Origin: Oasisia sp. SBJ-2009
Lineage: Eukaryota > Annelida > Polychaeta > Sabellida > Siboglinidae
NCBI GenBank assembly: GCA_964017155.1
Contig: OZ024861.1
Span: forward strand, 19,975,213 to 20,039,212
Direction of reading: 5' to 3'
DNA: 64,000 nt
Made by a program: the position numbers and the translations under genes. The notes beneath the pieces are model-generated. The model made no database searches, had not been told where the DNA came from, and saw only the letters and a program-made list of their open reading frames with translations. Numbering within the stretch: position 1 is the first letter of the stretch; every line of letters begins with the position of its first letter. Below, one piece after another: positions 61,936 through 64,000 of this stretch.

Positions 61936-62759
61936 GTAAGGGTGGTTGGATTGATGCGTTAAGTAGGGGTGGTTGAATGGATTCGTTATGTAGGTGTGGT
62001 TGGATGGATGCATTAAGTATGGGTGGTTGGATGGATGCGTTAATTAGGGGTGGTTGGATGGATGCGTTAAGTAGGGATGGATGGATGGATGCGATAAGTA
62101 GGGGTGGTTGGATGGATACGTTAAGTAGGGGTGTTTGAATGGATGCGTTAAGTAGGGGTGGTTTTATGGATGCGTTAAGTAGGGGTGGTTGAACGGATGC
62201 GTTAAGTAAGGGTGGTTGAATGGATGCGATAAATAGCGGTGGTTGGATGGATGCTTTATATACGGGTGGTTGAATGGATGCGTTAAGTAGGGGTGGTTGG
62301 TTGGATGCGTTAATTAAGGGTTGTTGGATGGATTCGTTAAGTAGGGGTGTTTGAATGGATGCGTTAAGTAGGGGTGGTTGGATGGGTGCATTAAGTAGTG
62401 GTGGTTGAATGGATGCGTTATGTAGGGGTGATTGGATGGATGCGTTAAGTAGGGTTGGTTGAATGGATGCTTTATGTAGGGGTGGTTGGATGGATGCGTT
62501 AAGTATGGGTGGTTGAATGGTTGCGTTAATTAGGGGTGGTTGGATTGATGCGTTAAGTAGGGGTGGTTGGATGGATGCGTCACGTAGGGGTGGTTGGATG
62601 GATGCGTTAAGTAGGAGCGGTTGAATGGATGCGTTAAGTAGGGGTGGTTGGATGGATGCTGTATATACGGGTGCTTGAATGGATGCATTAAATAGGTGTG
62701 GTTGGATGGATGCGATAAATAGCGGTGGTTGGATGGATGCTTTATATACGGGTGGTTGA

Positions 62760-63355
62760 ATGGATGCGTTAAGTAGGGGTGGTTGGTTGGATGCGTTAAT
62801 TAAGGGTTGTTGGATGGATTCGCTAAGTAGGGGTGGTTGGATGAATGGGCTAAGTAGGGGTGGTTGGATTAATACATTAGGTAGAGGTGAATAGATGGAT
62901 GCATTAAGTAGGGGTGGTTGGATGGAAGCGATAAGTAGGAGTGGTTGGATGGATGTGTTAAGTAGGGGTGGTTGGATGGATTCGCTAAGTAGAGGTGTAT
63001 AGATGGATGCATTAAGTAGGTTTGGTTGGATGGATGCGCTAAGTAGGGGTGGTTGGATGTATGCGTTAAGTAGCTATGGTTGGATGGATGCGTTAAGTAG
63101 AGGTGAATGATTAGATGCAATCAGTAGAGGAGAATGGATGGATGCATTAAGTAGGGGTGGTTGGGTGGATGCTATAAGTAGGAGTGGTTGGATGGATGCG
63201 TTAAGTAGGGGTGGTTGGATGAATGCGTTAATTAGGGGTGGTTGGATGGATGCGTTAAGTAGAGGTGGTTGGATGGATGCGTTTAGTAGGGGTGATTGGA
63301 TGGATGCATTAAGTAGGAGGGGTTGGATTGATACGCTAAGTAGGGGTGGTTGAAT
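62760..63355 (-). repeat. Right-arm duplication, copy 2
   Basis: See 60220-60820. Few substitutions separate the copies (for example GCTATAAGTAGGAGTGG against GCTATGAGTAAGAGTGG), so this duplication is fairly recent. Confidence 0.83.
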
Positions 63356-64000
63356 GTATGCGATAAGTAGGGGTGGTTGGATGGATACGTTAAGTAGGGG
63401 TGTTTGAATGGATGCGTTAAGTAGGGGTGTTTGAATGGATGCGTTAGGTAGGGGTGGTTGGATGGGTGCACTAAGTAGTGGTGGTTGAATGGATGCGTTA
63501 TGTAGGGGTGATTGGATGGATGCGTTAAGTATGGTTGGTTGAATGGATGCTTTATGTAAGGGTGGTTGGATGGATGCGTTAAGTATGGGTGGTTGAATGG
63601 ATGCGTTAATTAGGGGTGTTTGGATGGATGCTGTATATACGGGTGCTTGAATGGATGCATTAAATAGGTGTGGTTGGATGGATGCATAAAGTAGGGGTGG
63701 TTGGATTGATGCGTTAAATAGGAGTGGTTGCATGGATGCGTTATGTAGGGGTGGTTGGATGGATACGTTAAATAGGGGTGGTTGAATGGATGCGTTATGT
63801 AGGGATTGTTGAATTGATGCGTTATGTATGGGTGTTTGGATGGATGCGTTAAGTAGAGGTGAATGGTTGGATGCACTCAGTAGAGGAGAATGGATGGATG
63901 CGATAAGTAGGGGTGGTGGGATGGATGCTTTATATACGGGTGGTTGGATGGATGCGTTAAGTAGGGGTGGTTTTATGGATGCGTTAAGTAGGGGTGGTTG

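Larger units (their letters stand above)
37881..64000 (-). repeat. 27-bp minisatellite, right arm (about 970 units, G-rich strand on +)
   Basis: The same 27-bp family in inverted orientation: on +, units read GGATGGATGCG then TTAAGTAGGGGTGGTT. The array continues past the window end. Higher-order blocks of about 1.1-1.3 kb and 2.3-2.5 kb are superimposed, marked by the unit GATTGTTGAATTGATGCG near 40015, 41118, 42202, 44991, 47271, 49796, 52331, 53541, 54811, 56331 and 63806. Five one-unit inversions and four longer inverted inserts interrupt the orientation. No gene or unique sequence was seen. Confidence 0.96.

Noticed and set aside
37881..64000. Telomeric repeat, suggested by GGGGTGG and GGTTGG words
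   Set aside because: The period is 27 bp with ATGGATGCG and AAGTA segments; no TTAGGG-like short telomere unit occurs in tandem.
29746..64000. Whole head-to-head arrangement as a simple assembly mirror artefact
   Set aside because: The arms differ in unit order and carry private duplications, and matched blocks lie at very different distances from the centre with sequence divergence. A local fold-back read artefact at 37878 itself cannot be excluded without reads.

Overview
This window looks like non-coding eukaryotic heterochromatin, most likely from an animal and possibly from a subtelomeric, pericentromeric or satellite-rich block. I see no credible protein-coding gene, rRNA, tRNA, transposon or CRISPR array. 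Essentially all 64 kb is tandem repeat of three families. Family 1 is a 27-bp minisatellite built on CATCCATCCAACC then CCCCTACTTAACG. Family 2 is a 30-bp minisatellite built on CCTTTCTAATCACTTGC then GGACCCGCGT. Family 3 is a degenerate, CA/GT-rich sequence that is not a plain microsatellite but a mosaic of recurring modules of several hundred bases. The host species cannot be named from the sequence; long degenerate CA/GT arrays and minisatellites fit an animal genome, and nothing here resembles a prokaryote.

Layout: 1-73 GT-rich; 74-540 a short 27-bp array (about 17 units); 541-3495 CA-rich, holding a tandem duplication of about 1.22 kb; 3496-8593 two and a half copies of a composite macro-repeat made of a GT-rich block, a CA-rich block and a 30-bp array (period about 1.8-2.0 kb); 8594-29745 a 21-kb CA-rich domain made of modules here called A, B, C and D; 29746-37875 a 27-bp array of about 300 units with the C-rich strand on +; 37881-64000 the same family inverted, about 970 units with the G-rich strand on +, running off the window end. 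The two large 27-bp arrays meet head-to-head at a 5-bp-spaced fold-back centred at 37878.

The large 27-bp arrays carry higher-order structure. Distinctive runs of variant units recur in the same unit order within each arm and, inverted, between arms (for example 33270-34350 against 59316-60580). The right arm holds three 202-bp re-inverted inserts, one shorter version of them, and five one-unit micro-inversions, most bounded by hairpin-forming sequence. A 999-bp (37-unit) tandem duplication at 35275-37268 looks recent.

The many long open frames, up to about 1,770 codons, are composition artefacts. The 27- and 30-bp periods are multiples of three, and CA-only or GT-only sequence contains almost no stop codons. 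The things worth a second look are architectural: the giant imperfect palindrome of G-quadruplex-capable repeats, the GT/CA strand-switching macro-repeat, and the hidden higher-order order of the CA-rich domain. Unit counts and module boundaries were read by eye and are approximate unless a position is stated exactly.
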